A DNA stretch of 27,203 nucleotides from an uncultured Eubacteriales bacterium (GCA_934394585.1 CAKRQU010000023.1:1-27203), one strand, 5' to 3'. Counted from the stretch's first letter, positions 8,094 through 16,593 are shown. The notes: generated by a model not told the origin, from the sequence alone. Program-made: numbers and translations.

Positions 8094-10166
8094 TCAGTCC
8101 TGAGCGTCCTTTTTGGCTTCTTCGATTATCTTAGCCGCAGACATAGCAGGAACCTCTTCGTAATGATCGAAATAAAGCGTATATTTGCCTCTGCCCTGAG
8201 TGATGGCGCGGAGCTGAATAGCAAAATCGGACATTTCAGCCATAGGCACTTCTGCTTCTACGAGCTGTTCGCCTTTCTTCTGCGTGGGCTCCATACCGAG
8301 CACTCTGCCGCGGCGCTTGTTTACCATACCCATGATATCGCCTACCATGCTGTCGGGCGCGTAAACGCTGAGCTTGCCTATCGGCTCCAGAATAACGGGA
8401 CCGGCATTTTTCATGCCTTCTTTGTATGCGAGGATAGCGGCGAGCTTAAAGGAAATTTCGTTCGAGTCAACAGGGTGATAAGAACCGTCGAAAAGATCTG
8501 CCGCGAGATTTACTACGGGGAATCCTGCGAGAACGCCCTTTTTCATGGCTTCCTGAAGACCCTTTTCCACTGCGGGATAATAGTTCTTCGGAACGCTGCC
8601 GCCGACTACGCTCTGCGTGAATGTAAGACCGGGATCTTCGCCGGGCGAGAATGTAATCTTTACATGACCGTACTGACCGCTGCCGCCGGACTGTTTTTTA
8701 TGCTTTCCTTCTGCGGCGTAACGCTTCTTTATGGTTTCTCTGTAAGCTATTTTCGGGGCAACGAGATCAATAGATGTGCCAAAACGTGCTTTCAGCTTCG
8801 AAAGAATTACATCGAGATGTATATCGCCGAGACCGGAAATAAGCATCTGCTTGGTTTCTGCATTGTTTTCATATTTCAGAGTGAGATCTTCTTCCAGCAG
8901 ACGGGCTATACCCTGAGTAATCTTTTCTTCATCGCCTTTTGCTTTCGGCTGCATAGCCATCTGATAGAACGACTCGGGATATTTTATCTTCTTATAAGGA
9001 AGCGCATTCGGATCTGCAGAGAGAGTATCGTTTGTATTTGTAGCAGTAAGCTTTGCCGTCATGCCGAGGTCGCCCATGCATACGCGCTCCACTTCCTTCT
9101 GCTTTTTGCCCTTGATGATATATATATGAGAGAATTTCTCCTGTCCGCCAGTGGTAAGATTATAGAGCGTGTCGTCCTTTTTGAGCGAGCCGTTCATAAC
9201 CTTGAAGAAGGACATTTTACCTACAAACGGGTCTGCGACGGTTTTGAAAACAAATATCGCCGTTTTGCCGTTTTCATCCATGGGGATAACCTTTTCTTCA
9301 TCGCCGTCCATTACTACTTCCTTGCCGACTGCAAGAGGCGACGGGAAAGAATCCGCGATGATATCGAGGAGCACTTTTATGCCGTAAACATAAGCCGCAC
9401 TGCCGCATACCACGGGAGCTATAGAGCCTGCCACGATACCGTCGTGGAGAGCTTTGTTTGCTTCCTCGCGCGTGATTTCCTCACCGGCAAAATATTTTTC
9501 CATCAGCTCATCGGATGTTTCCGCCAGACTTTCCAGCAGCATATCGCGGCATTTGTCCACTTTTTCCTGCTGATCTGCGGGGATGGGGCATTCGTCGCCC
9601 GTAGAGCCGTTTTTGCCTACTTTGAAGGCGCGCATATCTATGAGATCTATGAGTCCGGCTATCTTGTCGCCGTCCATTATCGGGATTACCACGGGGCATA
9701 CGCTGTGACCGAACTGATTACGCAGCTGCTCGAAAACTTTTTTGAATCTCGCCTCGGGGTCGTCGCATTTGTTTATAAAGAAAGCTTTGGGTATGCCGGC
9801 ATCGTTTGCATAATCCCATGCCAGCTCCGTGCCGACTTCCAGACCTGCTTTGCCGTCCACCACGATGATGGCGCTGTCCGCCACTCGTGTAGCCTGCACT
9901 ACCTCACCCGCAAAATCAAGATATCCGGGCGTATCGATTATATTGATAACGCAACCCTTCCAGTCGAGCGGAGCAATAGCCGCGGAAATGGAAAGTCCGC
10001 GTTTGATTTCCTCGGGATCGTAGTCACAAACCGTATTTCCGTCGGTAACTTTACCGAGTCGGTCTGTGCCTTTCGCGAGGTAAAGCATTGCCTCGGCAAC
10101 CGAAGTTTTACCGCCTGCGCTGTGTCCGAGCAGGCAAACATCACGTAAATTTTTTGCGCTGATCAT
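8094..10166 (-). CDS. Elongation factor G-like GTPase (EF-G paralog)
   Basis: A 690-aa translational GTPase with the full EF-G domain layout. The G motifs differ from housekeeping EF-G: P-loop GHSAGGKT (residues 14-21) instead of the usual AHIDAGKT, RGLSI (56-60), DTPG (78-81) and NKCD (132-135) instead of NKMD. This pattern is that of the EF-G-like or EF-G2 group found beside the main fusA in many Firmicutes, whose role is not well settled. The domain IV segment YGHVKITFSPGEDPG is present, so the tip that enters the ribosomal A site is kept. AGGAG (10176-10180) is 9 bp from the ATG. It has its own promoter and terminator, and no ribosomal protein genes are nearby, which also argues against it being the main fusA. 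Confidence 0.9.
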   Translation of the reverse strand: MISAKNLRDVCLLGHSAGGKTSVAEAMLYLAKGTDRLGKVTDGNTVCDYDPEEIKRGLSISAAIAPLDWKGCVINIIDTPGYLDFAGEVVQATRVADSAIIVVDGKAGLEVGTELAWDYANDAGIPKAFFINKCDDPEARFKKVFEQLRNQFGHSVCPVVIPIMDGDKIAGLIDLIDMRAFKVGKNGSTGDECPIPADQQEKVDKCRDMLLESLAETSDELMEKYFAGEEITREEANKALHDGIVAGSIAPVVCGSAAYVYGIKVLLDIIADSFPSPLAVGKEVVMDGDEEKVIPMDENGKTAIFVFKTVADPFVGKMSFFKVMNGSLKKDDTLYNLTTGGQEKFSHIYIIKGKKQKEVERVCMGDLGMTAKLTATNTNDTLSADPNALPYKKIKYPESFYQMAMQPKAKGDEEKITQGIARLLEEDLTLKYENNAETKQMLISGLGDIHLDVILSKLKARFGTSIDLVAPKIAYRETIKKRYAAEGKHKKQSGGSGQYGHVKITFSPGEDPGLTFTQSVVGGSVPKNYYPAVEKGLQEAMKKGVLAGFPVVNLAADLFDGSYHPVDSNEISFKLAAILAYKEGMKNAGPVILEPIGKLSVYAPDSMVGDIMGMVNKRRGRVLGMEPTQKKGEQLVEAEVPMAEMSDFAIQLRAITQGRGKYTLYFDHYEEVPAMSAAKIIEEAKKDAQD

Positions 10167-10245
10167 ATATATTAACTCCTCTGGTTATAGATTTTGTGCT
10201 GTGCGGTTCGGAGTATTTACTTCTCAAACTTCACATAACAAGATA

Positions 10246-10274
10246 ATTATAGCTTGTTTTTCACATTTTATCAA
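10246..10274 (-). promoter_or_regulatory. Promoter of the EF-G-like gene
   Basis: On the minus strand: TTGATA (10269-10274), 17-bp spacer, TATAAT (10246-10251), about 80 bp before the start codon. The 310-bp gap 10167-10476 holds this promoter, the divergent one at 10411-10439 and AT-rich sequence; I see no gene in it. Confidence 0.8.
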
Positions 10275-10410
10275 TAGCAAAACTTGTTTTTTTTAACGTG
10301 TGAACGTAGAAAAAACATTATATTCTTTGTGCATAAATTACAAAATATTGATTGAATTCATCATTTTTACATTGTTTTGTGTAAATTTCTTTAAAAAAGA
10401 ATATTCTGCC

Positions 10411-10439
10411 TTGACAATCGGAATGATAAATTGTATAAT
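10411..10439 (+). promoter_or_regulatory. Consensus promoter of the DUF1858 gene
   Basis: TTGACA (10411-10416), 17-bp spacer, TATAAT (10434-10439). The perfect palindrome AGAATATTCT at 10398-10407 abuts the -35 box and could be an operator; its regulator is unknown. Confidence 0.9.
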
Positions 10440-10476
10440 CAATCATAGATAAATATATTTATCGGAGGAAAATAAA

Positions 10477-10680
10477 ATGCAGGTTACAAAAGATACTCTT
10501 ATCGGCGATGTTCTCGATTTCAATGCGGAAACGGCTCAGTTTTTCTTTGAAATAGGCATGCACTGCCTCGGTTGCCCTCATTCCAGAGGTGAAAGCATAG
10601 GCGATGCCTGCGCTGTTCACGGAACCGATGCGGACGCGCTTATAAAGAAAATCAATGATTTTCTCGCGAACGTAAAATAA
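10477..10680 (+). CDS. DUF1858 domain protein
   Basis: A 67-aa protein that consists of a single DUF1858 domain: an N-terminal VTKDTLIGDVL segment, a helix with FFEIGMHCLGCPHS and a C-terminal helix. The Cys-x-x-Cys pair (HCLGC) is the family hallmark. Such domains occur alone or fused to hybrid-cluster or other redox proteins in anaerobes; the function is unknown, and a redox or iron-sulfur link is an inference. CGGAGG lies 10 bp before the ATG. A very good promoter just upstream suggests strong expression. Confidence 0.9.
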   Translation: MQVTKDTLIGDVLDFNAETAQFFFEIGMHCLGCPHSRGESIGDACAVHGTDADALIKKINDFLANVK

Positions 10681-10733
10681 AATTTTTCGCGCATAAAGCG
10701 GACTTTTCTCCGCCGCGCGTCGCAGAAAATGTG

Positions 10734-10762
10734 GGAACGCGCCTTTTGCACGTTCCTTTTTT
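10734..10762 (+). terminator. Intrinsic terminator after the DUF1858 gene
   Basis: GGAACG (10734-10739) pairs with CGTTCC (10751-10756), followed by TTTTTT. Confidence 0.7.
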
Positions 10763-10796
10763 CGCATTTTTGTATATTAAAAATTAAGGACAGATT

Positions 10797-11510
10797 ATGA
10801 CAGAAAATATAAAACCGGGCACGCGGCTTTATGCCTGCGCTTCTCTCGTGAGAGATGGCGCCGTGCTTTGCGATGTGGGAACAGACCATGCCTACCTCCC
10901 TATATATCTCTGCAAAAAAGGCGCGGTATCGCGCGCAGTGGCTTCCGATATAAAAGAGGGACCTCTCGCCCGCGCGAAGGAGCATATAGCGCTCTGCGGA
11001 CTTTCCGACGCGATATCTGCGCGGCTCACACCGGGGCTTTGCGGGATGGAGGGCGAGGGCTTTACCGACATAGTGATAGCCGGCATGGGCGGACTCATGA
11101 TACGCGATATCATAGACGCCGCGCCTTTTGTGCGCAACGCTTCCGTGGCGCTGATACTTCAGCCGATGAAAAATGCGGATATGCTCCGCCTGTATCTCGC
11201 GGAAAACGGGTTTGAAATAACACACGAGCAGCTTGCCTTCGACGAAGGAAAGCTTTATCAGATAATGCGCGCCGTATACGACGGCAAGAAGCGCCGCTTG
11301 GACGACGTTTCCCTGCTGCTGGGCGAAAAAAACATCGCCGCGCGTGAGCAAAACCGATGGCTTTTTTCCATGCTTTGCGACAAATATCTCGCGATGTATA
11401 AAAAGAAAGCGGACTGTTTGCCAAAAGACAGCGAAGAATATGCAAAAGCAAAATACATTTTCAATGAAATTTCCGCCCTGTCGGCGGAAGTGAAAGGAGA
11501 GGCAAAATGA
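10797..11510 (+). CDS. trmK: tRNA (adenine22-N1)-methyltransferase TrmK
   Basis: A 237-aa SAM-dependent methyltransferase that makes m1A22 in bacterial tRNAs; class II tRNAs such as Ser are known substrates in Bacillus. The SAM-binding motif CDVGTDHAYLPIYL is at residues 26-39, and the catalytic-site motif IAGMGGLMI is at about 90-98. The length matches the family (about 230-240 aa). AAGGA is 6 bp before the ATG. It overlaps the next gene by 4 bp (ATGA). The trmK-nif3 order is common in Firmicutes and supports the call. Confidence 0.93.
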   Translation: MTENIKPGTRLYACASLVRDGAVLCDVGTDHAYLPIYLCKKGAVSRAVASDIKEGPLARAKEHIALCGLSDAISARLTPGLCGMEGEGFTDIVIAGMGGLMIRDIIDAAPFVRNASVALILQPMKNADMLRLYLAENGFEITHEQLAFDEGKLYQIMRAVYDGKKRRLDDVSLLLGEKNIAAREQNRWLFSMLCDKYLAMYKKKADCLPKDSEEYAKAKYIFNEISALSAEVKGEAK

Positions 11511-12274
11511 CTGCGGTAAAGGAGCTTTATTCTTATTTCGACAAAAAAATCCCGCGCGAGCTTTCATGCGAATGGGACAATGACGGACTGATGGTCTGTG
11601 CCGACGGCGCAAAACCCGCAAAAAAGGTGCTTTTCGCCCTCGATGTGACAGACGAAACGGCAGACTATGCGATATCGGGCGGATATGACGTGATAATCTC
11701 GCACCATCCGCTGATTTTCGCTCCTCTGCGCGCGATAAATACTGAAAATCCCGTTTGCGCCCGCGCACTGCGGCTGATAGCGGCAGGAGTATCCGTTTTC
11801 AGCTTTCATACGAGGCTCGACGCGCTCGAAGGCGGCGTAAACGATATACTGGCTGCTAATTTGGGGCTGTGCGATACAGTGCCGTTCGGTCCCGCAGGCG
11901 AGGAAATAGGCAGGATAGGCAGATTGCCGTGCAAAATGAGTGCGGCGGATTTCACCGCGCTCGTGAAAGAAAAAATAAGCGGGCATATAACAGGGCATTT
12001 CACGGAAAACGAAATCGAAACGGTCGCCGTGATAGGCGGCTCGGGAAAAGATTTCATCCGTGCGGCGAAAAGCTGCGGCGCGGATGTGATTTTGCTCGGC
12101 GAAGCCGGATATCATGCCGTGCTCGATGCGCCTTCCTCGGGGATAAGCATAGTGGAGGCGGGGCATTACGAAACGGAAAAAGGCGTATGCGCATTTTTCT
12201 CTTCCGCATTTTCCGAAGATTTCCCGCAGATAAAATTTGACATATATCCGCGCGGCAATTCGTTTGTTCATTAA
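11507..12274 (+). CDS. Nif3-like dinuclear metal centre protein (YqfO family)
   Basis: A 255-aa protein of the Nif3/YqfO/GTP cyclohydrolase I type 2 family, which forms hexameric toroids with two metal ions per subunit. Metal-binding motifs are visible: ISHHPLIF near residue 64, FHTRLDALEGGVND near residue 104, and GEAGYH and EAGHYETE in the C-terminal part. It lacks the PII-like insertion present in longer members such as B. subtilis YqfO (about 370 aa), so it is the short form. The substrate is unknown. It is translationally coupled to trmK by a 4-bp overlap with GGAGAGG just before the start. Confidence 0.92.
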   Translation: MTAVKELYSYFDKKIPRELSCEWDNDGLMVCADGAKPAKKVLFALDVTDETADYAISGGYDVIISHHPLIFAPLRAINTENPVCARALRLIAAGVSVFSFHTRLDALEGGVNDILAANLGLCDTVPFGPAGEEIGRIGRLPCKMSAADFTALVKEKISGHITGHFTENEIETVAVIGGSGKDFIRAAKSCGADVILLGEAGYHAVLDAPSSGISIVEAGHYETEKGVCAFFSSAFSEDFPQIKFDIYPRGNSFVH

Positions 12275-12317
12275 ATAAAAAAATCATCATATAATTGTAA
12301 AAAAGGAGAGATTGTAC

Positions 12318-12791
12318 ATGTTTGAAAATCAATATATAGAATGCGTGCTTCCCGCAAAAAAGAGCATCGCGCTGATAGCGCACGACAATAAAAAATCCGA
12401 AATGATAGACTGGTGCCTCGCAAATAAGGCAATTCTCGAGCGTCATTCTCTCTGCGGCACGGGAACCACCGCCCGCATGATAGCTGACAGGACAGGACTT
12501 CCCATACGCGGTTTCAACAGCGGTCCTCTCGGCGGAGATCAGCAGATAGGTGCGCGTATAGCAGAGGGTGATATAGATCTCGTGGTATTTTTCTCGGATC
12601 CGCTCACGGCACAGCCGCATGACCCCGATGTAAAAGCACTGCTCCGCATAGCGCAGGTTTACGATATACCAATAGCAAATAACCGCGCTACGGCGGATTT
12701 CATCATATCCAGCCCGCTCATGGACAGCGAATATCCGCGTATGCTGCTCAATTTCAAGCATAATATAGATATGCGCGCCAAAAATCTATGA
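12318..12791 (+). CDS. mgsA: Methylglyoxal synthase
   Basis: A 157-aa cytoplasmic enzyme that converts dihydroxyacetone phosphate to methylglyoxal and phosphate, a bypass of lower glycolysis used when phosphate is short or sugar is in excess. The family motifs are present: ALIAHDNKK, CGTGTTARM (phosphate-binding loop), SGPLGGDQQIGARIAEG and DLVVFFSDPL, the segment with catalytic Asp residues, plus RIAQVYDIPIANNRATADF. The ATG at 12318 is preferred over a TTG at 12312 because AAAGGAGAG is 8 bp before it. The stop overlaps the next ATG by 4 bp, coupling it to the SanA-like gene. Confidence 0.96.
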   Translation: MFENQYIECVLPAKKSIALIAHDNKKSEMIDWCLANKAILERHSLCGTGTTARMIADRTGLPIRGFNSGPLGGDQQIGARIAEGDIDLVVFFSDPLTAQPHDPDVKALLRIAQVYDIPIANNRATADFIISSPLMDSEYPRMLLNFKHNIDMRAKNL

Positions 12792-13381
12792 AGATAAAAA
12801 AATATCTTCGTATCGCGGCGATAGCGGCGGCAATTCTTGTTCTGGCGGTTTCCGTCGTCCCCGCATGTATGGTTTTATCCGTAAAAAGCCGCGTTTTCAG
12901 CGCGGATGAAGTCCCCCACGAATATGAATACGCCATAGTCCCCGGTGCTTCCGTGGTAAACGGGCGGCTTTCGCATATTCTGGAGGACAGAATGAAAACC
13001 GCGATATCGCTTTACAAAAGCAATACGGTAAAAAAGCTTTTGCTTTCCGGCGATTATGCGAGCGATGACTACAACGAGGTCGGCGCGATGAAGCGCTATG
13101 CGCTCGAAAACGGTGTTCGTGAGGACGATATAGTCCTCGATTACAGCGGATTTTCCACTTATGAAACGGTTTCTCGCGCAAAAAAGCTTTTCGGCGTGGA
13201 CCGCGCCATCATAGTGACGCAGAAATACCATCTTTACCGCGCGATTTATATAGCGCGCAGCGTCGGTATGGAAGCCGTCGGCGCAGATGCCGCCATACGC
13301 ACATATCGCGGGCAGTTTTATCGCGATATCCGCGAAATTCTCGCGCTGGACAAGGATTTTCTTTTGTGTCTTTTCGACTGA
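12788..13381 (+). CDS. SanA/YdcF-like DUF218 membrane-anchored protein
   Basis: A 197-aa protein with one N-terminal membrane helix (about residues 7-31), then a DUF218 domain on the outer side. The landmarks are YAIVPGASVVNGRLSHILEDR, KKLLLSGDY, DIVLDYSGFSTYETV and IIVTQKYHLYRAIYIAR, matching SanA/YdcF-type proteins that act at the cell envelope. E. coli SanA is linked to vancomycin exclusion, but the biochemical role is unsettled. It is coupled to mgsA by ATGA overlap and followed by the YccF-like gene after 12 bp. Confidence 0.88.
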   Translation: MKIKKYLRIAAIAAAILVLAVSVVPACMVLSVKSRVFSADEVPHEYEYAIVPGASVVNGRLSHILEDRMKTAISLYKSNTVKKLLLSGDYASDDYNEVGAMKRYALENGVREDDIVLDYSGFSTYETVSRAKKLFGVDRAIIVTQKYHLYRAIYIARSVGMEAVGADAAIRTYRGQFYRDIREILALDKDFLLCLFD

Positions 13382-13393
13382 CGGAGGATTTTT

Positions 13394-13750
13394 ATGAAAT
13401 TTATAGGAAATATTCTGTGGTTTGTTTTTATAGGCTTGTTATCTTTTATATACTGGCTTATCACCGGAGTATTGCTTTGCTTAACGCTTGTAGGCATACC
13501 TTTTGGTATACAATGCTTTAAGCTGGGCGTCGCCTGCGCCGCACCTGTAGGAATGAATATCAGCACGGATTTTGATTCGCATCCGATAGCAAATATTCTA
13601 TGGCTTCTGCTTTTCGGCTGGGAAATTGCGGTCTATTATCTTGCCATGGGCATTATCTTATGTGTGACAGTGATAGGCATACCGTTCGGACTGCAGTGCT
13701 TTAAGCTGATGCGGCTCGCGCTGCTCCCTTTCGGCGCGACACTGGAATAA
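13394..13750 (+). CDS. YccF-domain inner membrane protein
   Basis: A 118-aa membrane protein built from two similar halves. Each has a hydrophobic pair of helices followed by the YccF signature: VGIPFGIQCFKLG near residue 36 and IGIPFGLQCFKLM near residue 95. The function of the family is unknown. ACGGAGG is 8 bp before the ATG. It is the last gene of the trmK-yccF cluster and is closed by a strong terminator. Confidence 0.92.
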   Translation: MKFIGNILWFVFIGLLSFIYWLITGVLLCLTLVGIPFGIQCFKLGVACAAPVGMNISTDFDSHPIANILWLLLFGWEIAVYYLAMGIILCVTVIGIPFGLQCFKLMRLALLPFGATLE

Positions 13751-13767
13751 ATAAAAATGAAAAGAAG

Positions 13768-13797
13768 CGGGCGGCACATGCCGCCCGTGTTTTTTTG
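13768..13797 (+). terminator. Intrinsic terminator after the YccF gene
   Basis: CGGGCGGCA (13768-13776), 2-nt spacer, TGCCGCCCG (13779-13787), then a run of T. Repeat copy B starts directly behind it. Confidence 0.92.
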
Positions 13798-14380
13798 TCC
13801 CGACAGGGACGGGGGTCGCGCTTTTGAGTGACCAAAAGCGCGGCAAAAGTCATCAAAGGAAGGCTCCTCGCCCTCCTTTGCAAACTACCTCGCACCCCGT
13901 CGAGTTAGCCGCAGGAAGTAATGCGCGGCAAGTAAGTGCTATAGATAGCAAATCTAAAATCTCAAGTCTATCTCTTCGCATATCATCAGCCATACCGCGC
14001 GTGCGAACATATATCCCGCAAAAAGCGAGCAGATTCGACGGGGTGGGTGGTGCCACGCCGAAAGTTCAGCTGCACTTCCCACTGTAGGCTAAACTCAAAC
14101 GGAGCGAGCATGACTTGATGGACATCGAGTCGGGGCGGCTAAAGATTAAGTCAGAACAGACTAAAGCCTGTGTTAAGCGGGGGTCTGAACCACGCTTACG
14201 GTTTAGCCTACGGTCGGGCTGTCGGGGCAGTATGTTCGCACGAGTCGCCGCGAGGCGACAAAGAAAGAGTTTAAAAGAGGAATTCTTTCCTCTTTTTGAC
14301 TTTTGGTACTTTTCGTCAGTGAAAAGTACGCCCCCGTTTCCTTCGCAAGGAAAAGAAACTTTTCTTTTCATCACGCAAAA
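13798..14380 (+). repeat. Structured repeat, copy B (complete core)
   Basis: This fills the gap between the YccF and glnN genes; no gene is supported. The core is 13817-14329 (513 bp) between hairpins CGCGCTTTT/AAAAGCGCG (13817-13842) and GTACTTTT/AAAAGTAC (14306-14329). Conserved pairings are CACCCCGTCGA (13893-13903) with TCGACGGGGTG (14035-14045), GTGCGAACA (14001-14009) with TGTTCGCAC (14233-14241), GACTTGAT/ATCGAGTC (14112-14131), GTAGGCTAAAC (14084-14094) with GTTTAGCCTAC (14201-14211), and GTCGCC-GCGA-GGCGAC (14244-14259). A 1-nt deletion just after GTGCGAACA shifts the reading frame seen in A and C. Flanks are shorter than in A and C. Confidence 0.9.
14273..14297 (+). terminator. Terminator-like hairpin at the 3' end of repeat copy B
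   Basis: AAAAGAGGAA, loop TTCT, TTCCTCTTTTT: same stem as copies A and C, different loop. Confidence 0.75.
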
Positions 14381-14384
14381 ACAC

Positions 14385-14416
14385 AAAAAACCACGGGGAT
14401 ATCCCCGCGGTTTTTC
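14385..14416. terminator. Bidirectional terminator, mainly for glnN
   Basis: The palindromic stem CCACGGGGATATCCCCGCGG (14391-14410) is flanked by A6 and T5, so it can end transcription from both sides. It lies 15 bp after the glnN stop. Confidence 0.88.
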
Positions 14417-14431
14417 TTTTTCTCTTCGTGC

Positions 14432-16516
14432 TTATACGCTGAAAAGCATTTCGCTGTATGTAGGGAGCGGCCAGTAATCGGAAGCCACGAGAGTTTCCGC
14501 TTCGTCCACTGCGGCGCGAAGCTCCTGCATAGCAACAAATATATTGCTTCTCGCAAATTTTGCGGCTTCTTCCGTATCTGTCGCCGTTTTCAGCTCTATT
14601 GACGCGGCTGAAAGCGCCTCTGTTTTACCGTAAACGGAATTGAGCAGTGCACTGAGCTTGCGTATCAGCGCTTCCTCGGTATCCGTGGAAATACCGTCGC
14701 ATACACTGCGTTTTGCGGCTACCGAAGAAGCGAGCGCACCCGTATATTCGCTGATGGCGGGAATGATATCCTTTTTCACCATCTCAAGCATGGTCAATGC
14801 CTCTATATTTATGGTCTTGCAGTAATTTTCGAGCAATATTTCATGACGCGCGGAAAGCTCCGTCGCGGAAAGAACTCTGTATTTTTCAAAAAGCGCCTTA
14901 TTCGTATCGGAAACGAGATATTCGAGCGCATCGGGAGTAGAAGGCAGATTGAGAAGTCCGCGGCGCTTTGCTTCCGCGAGCCACTCGGCGGAATAGTTGT
15001 TTCCGTTGAAAATGATATTTCCATGCTCTTTTACCGTATCCTGAATAATGGTATGGAGCAGTCCCTCGAAATCATCCGTATTTTCCAGAGCCGTGGCAAA
15101 ATCGTCGAGCGATTCCGAAACTATCGTATTGAGCACGGTATTTACATCGGCTATGGAAAGCGATGAGCCGGGCATACGGAATTCGAATTTGTTTCCTGTG
15201 AAGGCAAAAGGCGATGTGCGGTTTCTGTCGGTCATATCACGCGGGAATTTCGGCAGGGTATGTACGCCTATGCGCATTATATCGGCTTCTTTTTTGGAAT
15301 ATCCGGCATCCGTTTTCACGGCTTCAAGCACGTCGGTAAGCTCATCGCCGAGAAACATGGAAATCACTGCGGGAGGAGCTTCGTTTGCGCCGAGGCGATG
15401 ATCGTTTCCGGCGCTTGCCACGCTTATGCGGAGCAGATCCTGATGTTTGTCAACGGCGCGTATCACGGCGCAGAGGAAAAGCAGGAACTGCGCATTCTCA
15501 TAAGGCGTTTCACCCGGCTCGAGCAGGTTTACGCCCGTATCCGTGGCGATAGACCAGTTATTGTGCTTGCCGCTTCCGTTCACGCCCGCAAAAGGCTTTT
15601 CATGCAGCAGGCAGGCGAGCCCGTGCTTGGGAGCCAGCTTTTTCATTATTTCCATCATGAGCTGGTTATTGTCCGTCGCGGTATTTGTCGTGGTGTATAT
15701 CACAGCCACCTCATGCTGAGAAGGAGCAACTTCGTTATGCTCGGTTTTCGCGGGAACGCCGAGCTTCCAGAGCTCTTCATCCAGCTCATCCATAAATTCC
15801 TTTACGCGCGGCTTTATGCAGCCGTAGTAATGGTCTTCCATTTCCTGACCTTTCGGAGGTTTTGCGCCGAAAAGCGTGCGTCCGGTAAATATCAGATCTT
15901 TTCTCGCGTCGAAAAGCGATTTGTCTATGAGAAAATATTCCTGTTCCGCGCCGACTGTGGTATAAACACGCTTCACATCATTGTTTCCGAAAAGCTTCAT
16001 TATACGGAGCGCATGTTTGTTTATCGTTTCCATGGAACGCAGAAGCGGTGTTTTCTTGTCGAGCGCTTCTCCGCCGTAAGAACAGAAAGCCGTGGGGATA
16101 TAGAGCGTTTTATCCTTTACAAAAGCATAAGACGTGGCATCCCATGCGGTATATCCGCGTGCCTCGAATGTGGCGCGGATGCCGCCGTTCGGAAAGCTGG
16201 AGGCATCGGATTCGCCCTTTATAAGCTCCTTGCCGGAAAATTCCATTATCACCCCCGCGGGACTGAGCGAAATGAAGCTGTCATGCTTTTCCGCCGTGAC
16301 CCCCGTCATAGGCTGGAACCAATGCGTAAAATGCGTGGCACCGAGCGAGATAGCCCAGTCCTTCATAGCGTTTGCCACAACTCCCGCTATTTCGGGATCG
16401 AGGCTTTTTCCGTTGTCAATGGTTTTGCGCAGACGTGTATAAACCTCTTTCGGCAGTCTTTCGCGCATAGCACTGTCGCCGAAAACCATAGAACCGTAAA
16501 TTTCAGAAATTTTCAT
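14432..16516 (-). CDS. glnN: Glutamine synthetase, type III
   Basis: A 694-aa GSIII enzyme that makes glutamine from glutamate, ammonia and ATP; the length fits GSIII (about 690-730 aa) and is far longer than GSI. Visible motifs are VGAEQEYFLID at residues 188-198, NGSGKHNNWS at 313-322, AGNDHRLGANEAPPA at 369-383 and FEFRMPG further on. The ATG at 16516 is chosen because the minus-strand sequence GAGGTGAT lies just before it and the protein then starts MKISEIYG as in the family; the upstream in-frame extension passes through the leader hairpin. It has its own consensus promoter (16594-16622), a leader hairpin (16544-16576) and a terminator. Confidence 0.96.
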   Translation of the reverse strand: MKISEIYGSMVFGDSAMRERLPKEVYTRLRKTIDNGKSLDPEIAGVVANAMKDWAISLGATHFTHWFQPMTGVTAEKHDSFISLSPAGVIMEFSGKELIKGESDASSFPNGGIRATFEARGYTAWDATSYAFVKDKTLYIPTAFCSYGGEALDKKTPLLRSMETINKHALRIMKLFGNNDVKRVYTTVGAEQEYFLIDKSLFDARKDLIFTGRTLFGAKPPKGQEMEDHYYGCIKPRVKEFMDELDEELWKLGVPAKTEHNEVAPSQHEVAVIYTTTNTATDNNQLMMEIMKKLAPKHGLACLLHEKPFAGVNGSGKHNNWSIATDTGVNLLEPGETPYENAQFLLFLCAVIRAVDKHQDLLRISVASAGNDHRLGANEAPPAVISMFLGDELTDVLEAVKTDAGYSKKEADIMRIGVHTLPKFPRDMTDRNRTSPFAFTGNKFEFRMPGSSLSIADVNTVLNTIVSESLDDFATALENTDDFEGLLHTIIQDTVKEHGNIIFNGNNYSAEWLAEAKRRGLLNLPSTPDALEYLVSDTNKALFEKYRVLSATELSARHEILLENYCKTINIEALTMLEMVKKDIIPAISEYTGALASSVAAKRSVCDGISTDTEEALIRKLSALLNSVYGKTEALSAASIELKTATDTEEAAKFARSNIFVAMQELRAAVDEAETLVASDYWPLPTYSEMLFSV

Positions 16517-16528
16517 TATAATCACCTC

Positions 16529-16576
16529 AAAAAAACAAATAAAGAGGGCATTGCGGCTGTACACCACAACGCCCTC
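16529..16576 (-). promoter_or_regulatory. Terminator-like hairpin in the glnN leader (possible attenuator)
   Basis: On the minus strand a 13-bp stem (16564-16576 with 16544-16556, two G-U pairs, loop TGTACAG) starts GAGGGC and ends GCCCTC. It is followed at once by a U-rich run of 15 nt (16529-16543) and then the Shine-Dalgarno. The hairpin begins about 10 nt after the expected transcription start. Confidence 0.7.
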
Positions 16577-16593
16577 GTTGTATCATGGTAGTT

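Noticed and set aside
8040..10148. 702-aa open frame on the plus strand
   Set aside because: It is antisense to the EF-G-like gene, shows no domain motif, and has no ribosome-binding site or promoter of its own; it arises from codon bias.
12267..12295. Internal promoter before mgsA
   Set aside because: A TATAAT is present at 12290-12295 but the matching -35 (TTCATT) is poor; it may be chance in AT-rich DNA.
16544..16576. Glutamine riboswitch before glnN
   Set aside because: Only one hairpin is visible and the conserved three-stem core of the glnA motif is not present.
15260..16591. 443-aa open frame on the plus strand
   Set aside because: It is antisense to glnN and has no recognisable motif.
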